Assembly: GCA_014529385.2 (NCBI GenBank)
Contig: CM043947.1
Span: 124,714,391 to 124,778,390, forward strand
Length of the DNA stretch: 64,000 nt
Origin: Adiantum capillus-veneris
Lineage: Eukaryota; Streptophyta; Polypodiopsida; Polypodiales; Pteridaceae
Direction: 5' to 3'
The position numbers were made by a program, and so were the translations under genes. The notes under the pieces were generated by a model. That model saw only the letters and a list, made by a program, of their open reading frames with translations, was not told where the DNA came from and ran no database searches. This document shows positions 44,540-56,668 of the stretch, piece by piece (position 1 is the first letter of the stretch; each line of letters starts with the position of its first letter).

Positions 44540-46041
44540 AAGCACATTCCATTTGTTGTGACTCAATCTCCTCTTGTGAAATCATAGTTGTATCATGACC
44601 AACATTACGCTGTTCTTGACGTTGAGAGTATTCAATAAAAGACATGCAGGCTTGGTCAAAATAGAGACTATCTTTATTAGAAAGAATAGTAACAATGTTA
44701 TCATAAGAAGGGTCCTACACCATGTCAAGGAGAAGTGTAATCAGTTGTTTTTGTGGAGTAGGATCTCCGGCACCAGCAAGTTGATTAATAATTGATTTGA
44801 AAGATTCAATATGTCCCGTCATGGTAGTACAAACTTCATATTGTAGCTTGTTAAGCAAACCTCTCAAATAAATGATTTCTGTAACGGATTTCTTCTAAAA
44901 GTTTGCAATAAGGTACTTCCATATGTCGTAGGAAGTAGGTAGTTCATACACATCAAGCAAAAGGGAATCAGTAAGAGCAAAAAGAATAGATCGACGTGCT
45001 ACTTTATCACGTCATTGCCAATCCATATACGCAACATGCCAATCTTCAAATACAGGTCCTTCACTGATAAGCACGTTGTCATGATCCGTCTCAAGGCTGA
45101 GGCGGACATACACGATTTTCAAGGACAATATAAGAGAACTCATCGCCTTCAAGAATTAACAACATCTTTGCTTTTCAATTTGAAAATCCTTGACCTTGGA
45201 AAGGAGGAACAAAATGCTGGCCAGAAGGAAAACCATTGACGAGAATAGTCATAGCCATATCTGGTTGTGAGAAGACGTATAAGATAAGATCGCAGAATCT
45301 GCACACCATATATGTTGAAGGTTGTAATTGAGAATGAGAGAAGTATGACGACTCTGTTCTGCTAATGATAAACGCAAGAAGGATGCTCAACAAACGTCCA
45401 AAGATGTGAGGGACGTCACCCAAAGAAGCAGGGAAAAGAAGACTTTAATAATAAAAGAGTCCTCAAAATAGAGTGACGTGAGACGCAACGTGAGACTCAA
45501 GATTGACGTCCACAATATGAATAACAGAAAGCTAAATTTGCTCAAAAAAGTTGACGCCAAGATTAGAAAAATGATCACGGATGCTTCACAAAGATGCACG
45601 AGGATGAAACCTGCATCAAGCTCGATTGTAGTAAAAAAAACATAACTTTCTGATACGAACTCCAATTGATGCAAACCTAGAACTCAAATCGAGGAGCTCG
45701 AGGAGTCAAACAAGTTTGGGATAAAAAGTGCTATTGCACTATGCTCCATTGTGCTTTTTCAATTTCTCCAAATTTTAAGCATAAGACCCGCAAAAATTGA
45801 GACGAAGTTGAGGGTGTCAAAAGACAAATCAACAAGAAAATATAATCAACTATTCACCATATCGATTAGCAATAAACGCCACACAAAACATTAATCATAT
45901 TCTTCTTAACACAAAACAACCACAATTAATAAGAATCAATCCTCAAAAATAAAACATGTAGCAATTCTGAACCTTACATGCAAATCGCATACACATGCTA
46001 TGTTTTGTCACCATGAATTGAATCGTCGCGTGATCATTACT
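44540..46041 (-). pseudogene. Ty1/copia gag (UBN2 type), heavily decayed
   Basis: The minus strand between 45110 and 44560 encodes LLDVYELPTSYDIWKYL, EIIYLRGLLNKLQYEV, MTGHIESFKSIINQLAGAGD and LITLLLDMV, a retrotransposon gag of the copia UBN2 type, with several stops. It follows a PBS and a short LTR at 46042-46200. Its 3' continuation is lost at 44540, where the Gypsy-3X LTR begins. Confidence 0.8.
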
Positions 46042-46053
46042 GCTCTAATACCA
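46042..46053 (-). other. Copia tRNA-Met primer-binding site
   Basis: GCTCTAATACCA on the plus strand gives TGGTATTAGAGC, one change from the initiator tRNA-Met site. It is adjacent to the LTR start TGTTGAG. Confidence 0.85.
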
Positions 46054-46200
46054 TGTTGAGATGTAGAGAGAGAGAGAGAGAGAGAGATGAGACAAGAGAT
46101 ACACCATGTACGCTTCCAAAGACTGCTTCATATAGAGGACAAGATATAAATATATAGGTGAGACCAAGTTGAGTAGAGTGAGCCATATATAGCTCCAACA
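46054..46200 (-). repeat. Short copia 5' LTR (147 bp)
   Basis: Bounded by TGTTGAG and CTCCAACA, an inverted TGTTG/CAACA end typical of copia. It contains a GA microsatellite and ATATAAATATATAG. 147 bp is short for a copia LTR. Confidence 0.75.
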
Positions 46201-46269
46201 AAATTTACCTCAAGAGTTTTGGGGGAGGCTATTATGACAACAATGCATATAAACAATGGTCCCCTAGTC

Positions 46270-46598
46270 CACCATTAACCTACAAAATTTCATAGGAGAT
46301 GTGGACAAGCAAGAAAAACTTAGCAAGAATGATGCTCCCAAGTCTGATGCTCAAAAATAAAAAACGACCAAGGTGCCATATTCTTTAGTAGTTGGCAATC
46401 TCATGTATGCCATGGTAGCCACAAGATCGGACATTGCTTTTGCAGTGGGAGCGGCTAGTAAATTTATGGCAAATCCTAGTAGGAAGCAATCGGAATCAAT
46501 GAAGCACATCTTGAGGTATTCGCAAGGTACGACAGACATTTGCTTATGATTTGGGACTAGTGATGCATCCATTGTGGGTTACACGGTGGTGCAACAAA
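46270..46598 (+). pseudogene. Ty1/copia RT-RNase H fragment
   Basis: The plus strand encodes VPYSLVVGNLMYAMVATRSDIAFAVG (in parts), SKFMANPSRKQSESMKHILRY and FGTSDASIVGYT, the conserved region joining copia RT and RNase H. Stops at the AQK and DICL positions break it. It lies on the opposite strand to the neighbouring copia gag, so it is from a different or rearranged element. Confidence 0.85.
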
Positions 46599-46671
46599 AG
46601 TTGGTCGGCTCGTGGACATGCCAGAAGCAAGTGCATGGGAGCTCGCAAGTGCATGGCACAGTGTTCGAGGC

Positions 46672-47160
46672 ACACACACACACTCCAAGGCTTCCCCTTT
46701 ACACAAAGGGAATACTGGACACATGTCAAGCTCCTAGGTCAGTTGCCCCCAACCTCTCCTCAAATCCTATTGGATGGCCATAGAGGTGGACCAATGAGAA
46801 TTAGGCCAGAGTAAATTTAGTCTAATCAATTTAAAAAAAATGCTTGATAAAAGAACCAATAGAAATTAAGCTCCCTAGAAGATTATTGGACAGTCTACCA
46901 AGGGGTCCAATGAGCATCCAATAGCCCAATGGCCCTATTGGCCAGAAGACAAAAAGGTCCAATGAGAGTTTAGATGAATTAATTAAATACCTAAAGATTT
47001 GACAAAAGGGGAAAGGGGGACACTTGTCAAAAGGCTATAACTATGCTTCTAATTTGTGATTGGCTAAGCTTTACATGAGCCAATGGGAGGCTAGAAAGAG
47101 CATTTAGCAAGGGGGTCAACCAAGATGAGAGAGGGGGCTACATTTTACTCTAACACAATG

Positions 47161-47216
<56 letters not shown>

Positions 47217-47874
47217 CTCATGTGTGCAAGAAGAACTCCATCTTCTTCTCCAAGCATGGAGAACTAGAGGCCTACACCAACAACTCTTGGCTATGGAATG
47301 CAAATCCAACCAAGAGCCAAGCTTCAATGGCATGCTCATCTCCTCTACCATCCTAGTTACTAAGCTAAGCTATGCTATTGGAGTGATTATGTGAGGAGAA
47401 TACTTCTTTCTCGTAAGATACCACTTCTTCCTCTCAATCTATCGTCATTCCTTGCTAGCTCTCACCATTTTTGAAGGCGTGTGAGGTCTTGGAACTGAGG
47501 CTAGGGACACTAGGTGTGTTTTTCAAGCATAATTTGGTGTATGAAGCTTCCATCTTCATTACACCAATTAGTTTTATCAAGGAACACAAAGATTGTATTG
47601 TACAAAAGTCTCCTTTGATGAGAGAAGCTATAATACAAAGCCTCTATGGAGGGGGGACCGGCTCCATGTAAATCCGGTCCTCAACTATTGTCGATTGTTA
47701 TATTTCTCTGTCTTTTCAAGTATTGTCAATGCCAAATTAGCTAGGTGTAAATTGCTATGTTGCTTTCTCAATTAAGTACTCTCTCTATGCTCATTAGGAA
47801 CTTGTTCTTAATGAAATGCTCACTATGTTATCAATTTCCGCTACATACAAGTTACTAGTGCATTAAATGTTACA
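46672..47874 (+). repeat. Gypsy-3Y 5' LTR, truncated at its start
   Basis: Aligns with 43330-44539 of the Gypsy-3X LTR, ending TGTTACA, with the same CCAATGAG motifs and hairpin. The first ~370 bases of the LTR are missing. A long pure (AC)n tract occupies 47163-47214. The primer-binding site follows directly. Confidence 0.85.
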
Positions 47875-47875
47875 T

Positions 47876-47893
47876 TGGTATCATAGCTACTGG
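47876..47893 (+). other. Gypsy-3Y primer-binding site
   Basis: TGGTATCATAGCTACTGG matches the tRNA-iMet site (TGGTATCAGAGC) at 11 of 12 bases, and starts one base after the LTR end. Confidence 0.85.
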
Positions 47894-48283
47894 TTTCTCT
47901 TTTCTTGCTCAAGAAGAGAGGTCCTCAACTTGCTACAAATGGTTGATGTTATTAATTGCAAGAGAGTAAGTAGAATAGGGATTTTTCTCCTTGAAGCACG
48001 TCTGCTTTATGTAGTTAATGGGGACATCATCGAGAGCTATGGTCTGAATAATGCAATCCTACAGGGCTTGCTTATGGCTTAACCATTATTGAGCTATTAG
48101 AAGCTTGACAGGAACCGGTGCTCTCTTGGCTCTGTTGAACCCCCTTTCTATACCTTGCAATTAATAATATTTGAGCCAAGGGTATAGATGCTTGAGTGCT
48201 TATCTTTGAAGGTAAAGAGGAGTAGCAACTAGGGCTTGAAGTGCCAAAGTACAAGTAAAAATTTACACCTAAAATTTGCTAGT

Positions 48284-49897
48284 ATGGCTATCAAAGGAAA
48301 AGAGATTGAAATGAACGTTGATAGCTTTGATTTTGCTAATGAAAGAGAAACTAATAATGCCCCTATGCTTGTAAACTATCTTGTTTCTAGGCTTCAACAA
48401 GCCCTAGGCAACCATCCCTCCAAGGTGAAGTGCTACAACAATTGCACACCCATGGTATTCTTCAAACTCCCCACCAAGAAGACAGAGTACCTAGGAAGCC
48501 TCTTAGTGAGACTTCCAAAAGATGACTCTCTCCGATAAGGGAAGAAGAAGAGGATCCGTACGAAGGGCCCAAAAATCTACTACTTGATGAAGCATCTCCT
48601 TCCCAAAGGAGAACTCAAGTTTCAATGGTGGAGCCCCCACCGAAAGAATGAGAAAGAAGTGAGTCTGCTGCCACCTTGACGGAGATGGCTCCACGAAGAC
48701 GCCGGGCAAAACGCTCTCCAACACCCACTAAACGGAGAAGACCATCTCACACTTCTCTACACCATAATTCAAAGAGGGACGAGAGAAAACAAGAGAAGAA
48801 AATAGTGAGAAAGAGGTCACCCTCTTCTCCATCTTCTTCATCCTCTAGGTCACCCTCTTCTCCATCCTCCTCATACTCTTCCTCTTTTGAAGAAAGTGAT
48901 GGTGCAGCTTTTGAACCACCTAAAAGAAGAGGCCATAGGAAATCCTATGCCACATGGAAGAGGTTGTCCAAGCTCAAAAAGTTCAAAGAGGGAGGAAAGA
49001 ACATCTCTTTCCTTACCTATGATGGCACCTTTGGTGCTACGGACAAAGTTTTGGCCTTCATCCAACAATTCGATGCGACGTTTGGAGATGAGGGCTTCAT
49101 GGAGTCCTCTAAGCTACGTCATGTAGCTATGCATTTTCAAAAGTCTACCAGGCAATGGTGGTCTAGCCTATGAGCAAACGGTGAAGCTCCATGAACGTGG
49201 AAAGCTTTAAGAGCTTCCATCATGAAGCACTTTTTGGCTATCGATGCCAAAGACAAAGTACTCACCGAAGATGGATTTTGGAGAGGAAAAAGAACAATTT
49301 TGTGCGGGTTTAACTGAGGATATGGTGGAGTATGTTAACTCCCAAAGTCCAAGCACCATATCTACAGTCATACACCATACCATGGTGGCTTCACAAATCA
49401 ATTTCCAACAAGGGGCTAAGAGAAATCTAAAGCCCATGAAAAACAAGGACTGTAACGAGCCTAAGGGGAAGGACAATGTCTCTCCCAAAGGCAACGCCAA
49501 CAACAACAAAGCTAAGGAGGAGGGAGTTTATAAAGGCAAAAATCAACTCTCTCCTGATGAGCTAGAGCGTTATCAGAAAGATAACCGTTGTTTCAAGTGC
49601 GGGGAGCAAGGGCATGCCTATCGTGCTTGCCCCCACAAGAATACATGTAATGAGCCTCCTAGAGCTACCTTGGTCGAAATTCAAGAAGAGGATGCTCATC
49701 ACAAAGGATATCCTCTATGCCATGATTGGGGAAAGGTAAGACAACACGATGATTTTATTCTCTTTGAACCTAGTTCTACTCACAATTTCATATCCACAGA
49801 GTTGGCCACCAAGATAGGCATCCAAGCCTATGAGATGGGAGTGTCCTACCTGCCGATGGTGCTGTCAAGGGGAAAGAAGCCTCAGTCACTCCCTTAA
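48284..49897 (+). pseudogene. Gypsy-3Y gag and start of protease, broken
   Basis: Starts MAIKGKEIEMNVDSFDF at 48284, shifts frame near 48530, continues with an Arg/Ser-rich stretch (48690-48890), the gag core (FLTYDGTFGATDKVLAFIQQF, HFQKSTRQWWSSL; in parts), a stop at 49171, then FGEEKEQFCAGL, the zinc knuckle CFKCGEQGHAYRAC (49590), and protease to ISTELATKIG. The active-site loop reads LFEPSSTHNFIS, so the catalytic Asp-Pro-Gly-Ser of copy X has become Glu-Pro-Ser-Ser. Confidence 0.85.
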
Positions 49898-49905
49898 TTG
49901 GGAAA

Positions 49906-52770
49906 TTGAGGCTCCATGTCCAAAGCTACCTGGACAAGGAGGATTTCTTTATCTCTCCTCTCAAGCATGAGAATGTAATCCTAGGGGCACCATGGTTTGA
50001 TCGCATGGCTGCCAATGTTAAATTCCTTGAAAGACAAATCTACTTTAGGTTTTGGGAAAAAGATATGTACATAGTTGCTAAGGAGTTGGGTAGTACCATA
50101 CCTCTTGTACATCAACAAGCTTTCAATAAGTCAATAAAGAGCTCTATTTAGGTGTACATGATTTTTGTTAAAGATCCTCAAAATGAATCTAATGCTTTAG
50201 CAAAAGAAAATATAAATAATCAAAAGGAATTAGAGTTATCCAATTTCCTCAAGGGTTTCAAGATGTTTTTATTGACGATATCCCTTGTGAACCACCTCCA
50301 AAACGAGGCAATGACGACCATGCAATTGAACTTCTTCCAGGAAGTTCACTGCCTAATAAACCTCCTTATAGAGTTTCCCAAGCTCAACAAGAGGAGATTA
50401 TGCGGCAAGTGCATGAGTTAGTTGAGAAGGGCATGGTTAGGCCTAGCTCATCTCCATTTTGTTCACCAGTGTTATTAGTGCAAAAGAAAGACGACACATA
50501 TCGCATGTGTGTCGACTATAGAGCACTAAATAGGATCTTTATCAAGAATAGGTTTCCTGTTCCACGGGTAGAAGACCTATTTGATAAGCTACAAGGGTCG
50601 ACCTACTTCAGTAGGATTGACCTAAAAAGTGGCTAGAATCTCTAGTTGATCAAGACATTGTAAAGACCGCATTTCACACTACGTTTGGTCTTTATGAGTA
50701 CATTGTCATGCCTTTTGGTTTGACCAATGCACCAGCCACATTTAACCGCTTGATGGAGAAGCTATTCATCTACTCTAATTCACTAGACGAACACAAGCAA
50801 CACCTCCAGGTAATATTTCAAGTTTTATGAGAGAATAAACTTTATAATAATCGAAAGAAATGTGAGTTTTTCATACAAGAGATTCAGTATTTAGGTCACA
50901 TTATCTCTCAAGATGGAATCCAAATGGATCCATCAAAGCTAGAGGTAATAAAATGATGGCTTAATCCAAGAAATCTACATGAACTAAGAAGCTTTATAGG
51001 TATGTGTGCATACTATAGACGCTTCATAGAAAAGTTCTCACAAATAGTGGGACCAGTACTTGACCTAACAAAGAAAACATTAGGTATATATGGTCAACCA
51101 AGGAGAACAATGCTTTTGAAAATCTTATCTCTCAAACTGTGCTTACACTACCGGATCTCTCAAAGCCATTTGAGATCCAATGCGACGCCTGTGGTGATTG
51201 CCTTGGAGATGTTTTGCTCCAAGAAGGACACACCATAGCCTATGAAAGTCGAAGGCTCGACCTTGTTGAGCAAGCTCTAGGCATATATGAGAAGGAACTT
51301 TTAGCAGTTCTACATGCTCTAGACTCGTGGAAGCACTATTTATTGGGGACTCCTTTCATTCCGCGGACTGATCACCAAAGCCTTAAGTACTTCATGACGT
51401 AGACCAAGCTCTCCGACAAACAAATGAGGTGGGAAAATTTCCTTTCGCAATTTTATTTTCATATTGCTCACATTGCTGGCAAGCATAATCAAGTAGCCGG
51501 TGCACTCTCAAGACGACCGCGAGTGAATGCCGTATCCATAGCAACTCACAATGATCTATCTTCTACGATAGATGAGTACGCTATCGATCCCGATTTTAGA
51601 GATGTGATTTCAGCCCTTGCACTGGGGAAGAAGGAAGAACCATTTACCCTACAAGGTGGTCATCTTCTCTATGGCAATAGACTATGCATTACTAATTCAC
51701 TACGTGAGAAAGTAATGTATGAATCTCATGCTCTTCCTTATGCGGGGCATAGAGGGATTCAGTCTACCCTAAAAGGGATAGAAACATATTTCTATTGGCC
51801 TGCCATGAAAGCAAACATAAAGAGTATGTTTCAAAATGTGTGGTATGCCAAAAGATGAAGTTGGATAGAGGGAAGCAACCTAGATTGCTTCAACTTATGC
51901 CAATGTCTAATTCACCATGGGAGAGCATATCCATGGATTTTATCTTTGGATTTCCCAAGTCTATCCATGGGAATACAGGAATATGAACGATAGTAGACAA
52001 CTTTACCAAACAAAGCACATTTCATACCTGTCAAAAAGACTATAAAAGCCCATCAAAATGGCAACCCTCTTTATATCACAAATATTCAAGTACCACGGCT
52101 TGCCAATGTCCATAGTATCGGATAGAGATCCTAGAATGACCAATAATTTTTGGAAGGGTCTCTTTGAGAATTTAGTTTAAAAAGCTAAACTTCTCTTCGG
52201 CCTATCATCCCCAAACGGATGGCCAAAGTGAAATAGCTAACCTAACCATTCTTGATCTACTAAAAGCTTATGTCATAGAAGTAGATCAAAAGTCTCAATG
52301 GGAGAAGTACTTACCCTTAGTGGAGTATGCTTACAATAACACTATACATACTTCCACGGGAAAAGCACGGCCTTTTGAGGTGATAGAGGGAAGATAAAAA
52401 AGTCCCTTGCTACTCAAGGTACATGGGAAGATCTTCGCTGCAGATGAATATAGCCGAGACCTACAAGAATCTTTCCAAAAGATTAAGGATGTTATATCTA
52501 TCTCTCAACAAAGGCAAAAGGCTGCTGCTGATAAGCACAGAAGAGCCCTAGCCTTTAAACAAAATGTTTGGGTTTTGCTTAAGTTTCCCAAGGCTCAATG
52601 CACACAACGGGCAAGAATCCTACGGGACACCAAAAATACTATGCTAAGCTAGCAAAATGGTACTATGGTCCCTTCCAGATTCTTAGACCAATCAATGAGA
52701 TGGCCTATCAACTCAAGTTGCCGAGCCATTGGCTCATACACAATGATTTCCATGTGAGCCTACTAAAGCG
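49906..52770 (+). pseudogene. Gypsy-3Y pol, broken, RT active site deleted
   Basis: Homologous to Gypsy-3X pol through RT, RNase H, integrase and the basic C-terminus. Against X it lacks 45 bases near 50767 that encode the FFDDII catalytic strand, an in-frame loss of 15 residues. There are also stops near 50635, 50828 and 51400, and frameshifts in the integrase (51820-52200). The sequence ends at 52770 in NDFHVSLLK, before the chromodomain, joined to Gypsy-4 RT on the opposite strand. The integrase stop at GR*KS is shared with copy X. Confidence 0.85.
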
Positions 52771-53110
52771 ACTCGGATCTGATGATATCCGCTCTTCAAA
52801 TTGATCCTACTAAAACAAGAGGATCCCTGTAAGTCGGTCAAGAATATCATTGATCCTTGGAATCAAAAATCTATTCTTGATGGTGATTTTATTGAGATCT
52901 CTATAATCAATGCACATTCTCCAAGATCCATCTTTCTTTAAAATCAACAACACCGGAGAGCAGTAGGGTGAAGTACTCGGCTAAATAAGACCCTTTTCCA
53001 AGAGGTCTTTCACTTGGTTCATAATCTCTTCATTCTGAGCTCGGCTCACATGGTAAGGTGGCCAGTTCGGTGGTGTGCTTCCAGGTATCAGATCAATGGT
53101 ATGATCCTCA
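52771..53110 (-). pseudogene. Gypsy-4 reverse transcriptase, N-terminal fragment
   Basis: The minus strand reads [55 protein letters not shown] and [15 protein letters not shown], the fingers region of a gypsy RT, with stops after KGLI and near 52810. It stops before the catalytic YXDD box. Confidence 0.85.
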
Positions 53111-53178
53111 GGACGAGATGGTGGCAACTTGCCTCGCAGGCCCTCAGAAAAGCAATCGGCATGAGTGTGGAGAAAATC

Positions 53179-53895
53179 TTAGCGTTTTTTATCAAGTTCA
53201 CACGTATTCATCCTGTGTTCATCATTTAACTCTTTCAAATAGATCAAGTAAACAAACAGTCTGGATTTCATTAATTTAGAAATGGCCAAAGCCGATACAA
53301 TAGGGACAGACTCGCCTTGCAATTTCACATCAAGTACAAATTTTCGGCCCTTTTCATTTGTTAATGTCTCTTTCTTTGCCCGATAATCGACCACGATGTT
53401 GTTCTTATGGTACCAAGGGACTCCAAGGAGGACATCACAACCTTTCAAGGGCATTATGTAGAAGTCCTTGTGCCCCAATTACCCCTGACAATGCAACCAA
53501 AGTTTTCCAATGACAGGTGTAATGGCTATGTCCTGTTTGGGTGCCGCTAGAATTGCCTCTGCTTGTGGTCCCATCCGATCGGGTGTAATCTTGACCCGTG
53601 ATGCCAATTCAGGTGAAATGAAGTTGGCCTTGGCTCCTTCATCAAAGAAAATTAGGGCTTCTTGATTATTCACTTTGCCCCAAGCTCGACAAAGTTCTGT
53701 ACTTTCATCAATTGTGCTTGGGTCAGTACCCATGCAATCTGGAACCAATCCTGCTTTCATCTTTCCTTTCTGCCACGTTCCTCAGCTGCCCTCAAACTCT
53801 CTGGCTTGTCTTCATTCTGTTCTTGTTGTGCCTTTTGAGGGCACTTCACAGAGGAGTGCCCATGTTTCCCGCATTGAAAACACTTCCCCTCTTTG
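53179..53895 (-). pseudogene. Gypsy-4 zinc knuckle and aspartic protease
   Basis: KCFQCGKHGHSSVKCPQK (near 53880-53830) is an intact CCHC knuckle. The protease follows: LIFFDEGAKANFISPELA, where the active-site D-S/T-G reads DEG, then IMPLKGCDVLLGVPWYHKNN. A stop between HCQG and the next part (53478) splits the protease. The altered active site suggests loss of function. Confidence 0.8.
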
Positions 53896-53932
53896 ATGTA
53901 GTTGGTCGGCTCTCTCGAAGAGTGAGCCGGGG

Positions 53933-56030
53933 TCATGAATCCTTGTCTTTCTTTTTTTGGTAACTCTTTTTCTTTTTAGTTTCATTATTAGAAGTCTGTT
54001 GGGTTCTGTGAGTCAAGATCTCATTAGTGGGGTAAGTCAGATTGCCCGAATGTATGGAAAAACCCCGTTTCGCATGACTCATCAATTCTTGAATAGAATT
54101 TGACTGTTGTTCCAAATAGTAGTCTCGGATCTCTATAGGAATGCCGCAACAAAACTGTTCAAGATTTTCTTTAAACAAGAGCTTCTTAAATGAAGCTGCT
54201 GGTAGAAAAGAGCTCCAAAATCTCTCACATTAAGCATCGAGAGAATCTCCCTTGGTCATCTGGAGATGATTCCAAGTAGTTCGTATATCTTGTTCGTACT
54301 CTCGAGTCAGCCAAGAAGAAATAAAAAGCCTTTTGAATTTCAACCATTTAATCGGAGCTTCCTTTCTTAGAAAAAGGGTGGACCACCATGTTCGAGCATT
54401 TCCCTTGAAGAAAGATGTAGCCCTCCTAATCTTAGAGTGCTCTGAGTATTGCCTTCCAGAGAAAGCTATGTCAAACTGTTGTATGAAGGCCAAAGCCCTC
54501 GGAGCATCTCGAAATCCAAAAAGAGAGTCAAACTTAATTGACTATCCACCTTTGAATTCTCTTACTTTCTTAGTTTTATCTTCAAGGAAGTCATACTGGT
54601 TGGCTTTATAGAAATGCTTCTTCTTTGCATAAAACGTGTGATCGTCGGAGTCCGAACTGTCTGAGGATGACTCCTCGTAGAACTGTCAGAAAGTGGGAAA
54701 AATTTAGGCTTCTTTGCCTTTTTCTTGCCCTTTCCAAAGCTTTGCTTTTTGCTTCGCTTTTTTCCTTTTCTATCTTCTTTGCTCGAGTCGCTAGAAGAAC
54801 TGTTAGAAGAAGAAGAACTAGGTAGTCCTTCAAATTGTATACGCTTCTTCTGCTTTATTGCCAATGCAAAAGAAGATTGATGACCCAAATAACCCGCGAA
54901 GTCAGTTCCTTTCTTATGCTTTTTCTCATGCTTTTTGGATTTGTTATTTGCGTCCAAACGCTGGTTGAACCACCTCTTGTAATTCTTGCTCTGTACAAAT
55001 CCTCGGAGAAGGAGGTTTCTTGATTGCCGGTTTAATGGGTGGCTCTGTGGCCTTCTACCACTGGGTGTGTACTTCTGCGAGGGATTGTTGAGACAAAATT
55101 TTTGCAATTTTGGGATCCTTCCCTGGGGGATTCACTCTATATACAAAAAGGGATGCCACTTGCGAGCGGGATAAAACCCCTATATACGACTTGTATTAGG
55201 GAATATGACCCCCCTTTATATGCTTATACGACAATCAATGAAGAAAACTATCATACCCCTATCTTACATATAGAATTTAGGTCTCACATGATCAAACTGA
55301 GTAAAACTAGTTAAAGAGTGTATAGCATAGTGACTAGCAACGTACTAAGGAACCACTTCTATTGATAATTAGATGTACCTACAATGTCTCTTAAGTTGAC
55401 TTTCAAAGTATGTGCCCGATCAGCTTGCACTCCCCCTGACTCTGGCTACTCATCCAATTTTGACCCATCCAAAGCTAGTGTAAATCAACCGTTGACCTGC
55501 TGCAAATCAACCCTTATCTATGACGGTCTTAATGAAAAATTTGATGTATGACCTGATAAAAAACTTCCCCAAAATTCATCCATGTTCTAGTGCACACCAG
55601 TGAACAATCATTACAAGTAATCAACCGAAGTCAGGTTTTATGCGACTTCTCCCCTTTTCTCACTTCTCTCCCCCCTCTCCCCCCCCAAAAATATGATACC
55701 CCCTCCCTTATTTTTAAGCTTGGTAGATATATTTTTGGGGGCTTGCCCCTAATTTATACGCTTATGTAACTTGTAAAAAAAACCCACTCCCCTGCACTTA
55801 CGTGGTGCGATAAGTTTTTCATGGTGAATCCCCCGAGGATCCTTTGCAAGTTTAATCATCTGCTTTGTTGCCTTGTCAACCTATTGTCGACGTTCCATCT
55901 CTTCAATCTCAGGCTGTGTAGGCCGAGGCGGGCCATACTCTTCCTCTGTTTTCTCATGAGAGTCTTCTTCGTGATCTCCTCTGGCATTCGCAGATGCAGA
56001 AGTAGTTGATTGTTTCTTGTTGGAATCCAT
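53933..56030 (-). pseudogene. Gypsy-4 gag, interrupted
   Basis: Start MDSNKKQST at 56030. An acidic N-terminus runs to about 55850, then a non-gag stretch (55136-55823) bounded by inverted repeats, then a Lys/Ser-rich region (55107-54562), the gag core AFIQQFDIAFSGRQYSEHSK, GNARTWWSTLFL and FISSWLTREYEQDI (54493-54230), and FKENLEQFCCGIP (54178). Stops and frame changes break it. Confidence 0.75.
55113..55842. repeat. 688-bp segment bounded by inverted repeats inside Gypsy-4 gag
   Basis: GGATCC followed by GGGGGATTCAC (55113-55135) faces GTGAATCCCCC followed by GGATCC (55824-55842). The arms differ by a few bases. The enclosed DNA is A/T-rich and non-coding, while gag-like code lies on either side. 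It may be a small foldback insertion or an inverted duplication. No target duplication was identified. Confidence 0.55.
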
Positions 56031-56081
56031 AAGTGCCGCAAGAAAAGGATCGGATTTCCTGGTAGAAGAGAAATCGGTCGT

Positions 56082-56093
56082 GCTCTGATACCA
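56082..56093 (-). other. Gypsy-4 tRNA-iMet primer-binding site
   Basis: GCTCTGATACCA, a perfect complement of TGGTATCAGAGC, one base from the LTR start TGTAACAAAC. Confidence 0.95.
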
Positions 56094-56094
56094 C

Positions 56095-56580
56095 TGTAAC
56101 AAACTTGGACACCCCAAGTCAAGATTCTACCACACCACAATAGAGATTCACTTCAAAACAGTCCACAAAATTGACATGGCCCGGCGTAGTTCGGTGCCCA
56201 GAGGTATTGGCCCCAAAGACTGGCACCCCTTTCGGCATTTTTTTTAATTTATCTGTGTGCAAAGTACAAGAGAGCGGGCAGGTGCTCACATTTAGACTCT
56301 GCATCTAGATGCTCTGAGAAGTGAAGCCCTGCTAGCTTATTTATAAGTACAAGGGATGCCCAAAAGCAGAGCCACAAAAGCAGTAATTGAAAAGCTTATC
56401 ACTCAAAAGAAATTTGCCCAGCAACTACCAATAAATTTCAGCTAGCACAGTTTACGAAAATCCGTACATGCTACCACGTCACCATCGCTGTAAAAAGCGG
56501 AATTTCGTACGCTTTTCCACGTCAACCTGCCATCACATTTTGCGGGGGTCCATACTGCTGCCACATGGAATTTTTTGCTA

Positions 56581-56637
<57 letters not shown>

Positions 56638-56668
56638 TAGAAGCCTGCCACATCACTAGTGTGTGACA
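56095..56668 (-). repeat. Gypsy-4 5' LTR (LTR4)
   Basis: 574 bp from TGTAACA to TGTGACA. It contains the shared CCCCTTTCGG block (56209-56243), a minus-strand TATA region (TTATAAATAAG, near 56340), and a pure GT run at 56584-56635 absent from the solo copy at 17209-17776. Confidence 0.9.

Larger units (their letters stand above)
52771..56668 (-). mobile_element. Gypsy-4: 5' half of a minus-strand gypsy element
   Basis: Right to left: 5' LTR (LTR4) 56668-56095, PBS 56093-56082, gag 56030 to about 53930, zinc knuckle, protease 53760-53179, and RT to 52771, where it is cut by the junction with Gypsy-3Y. RNase H, integrase and the 3' LTR are missing. A solo copy of the same LTR is at 17209-17776. 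Confidence 0.85.

Noticed and set aside
44540-45700. Minus-strand frames at 45175-45674 as independent small proteins
   Set aside because: The recognisable copia gag code there runs through another frame with stops; these short frames are shadows.
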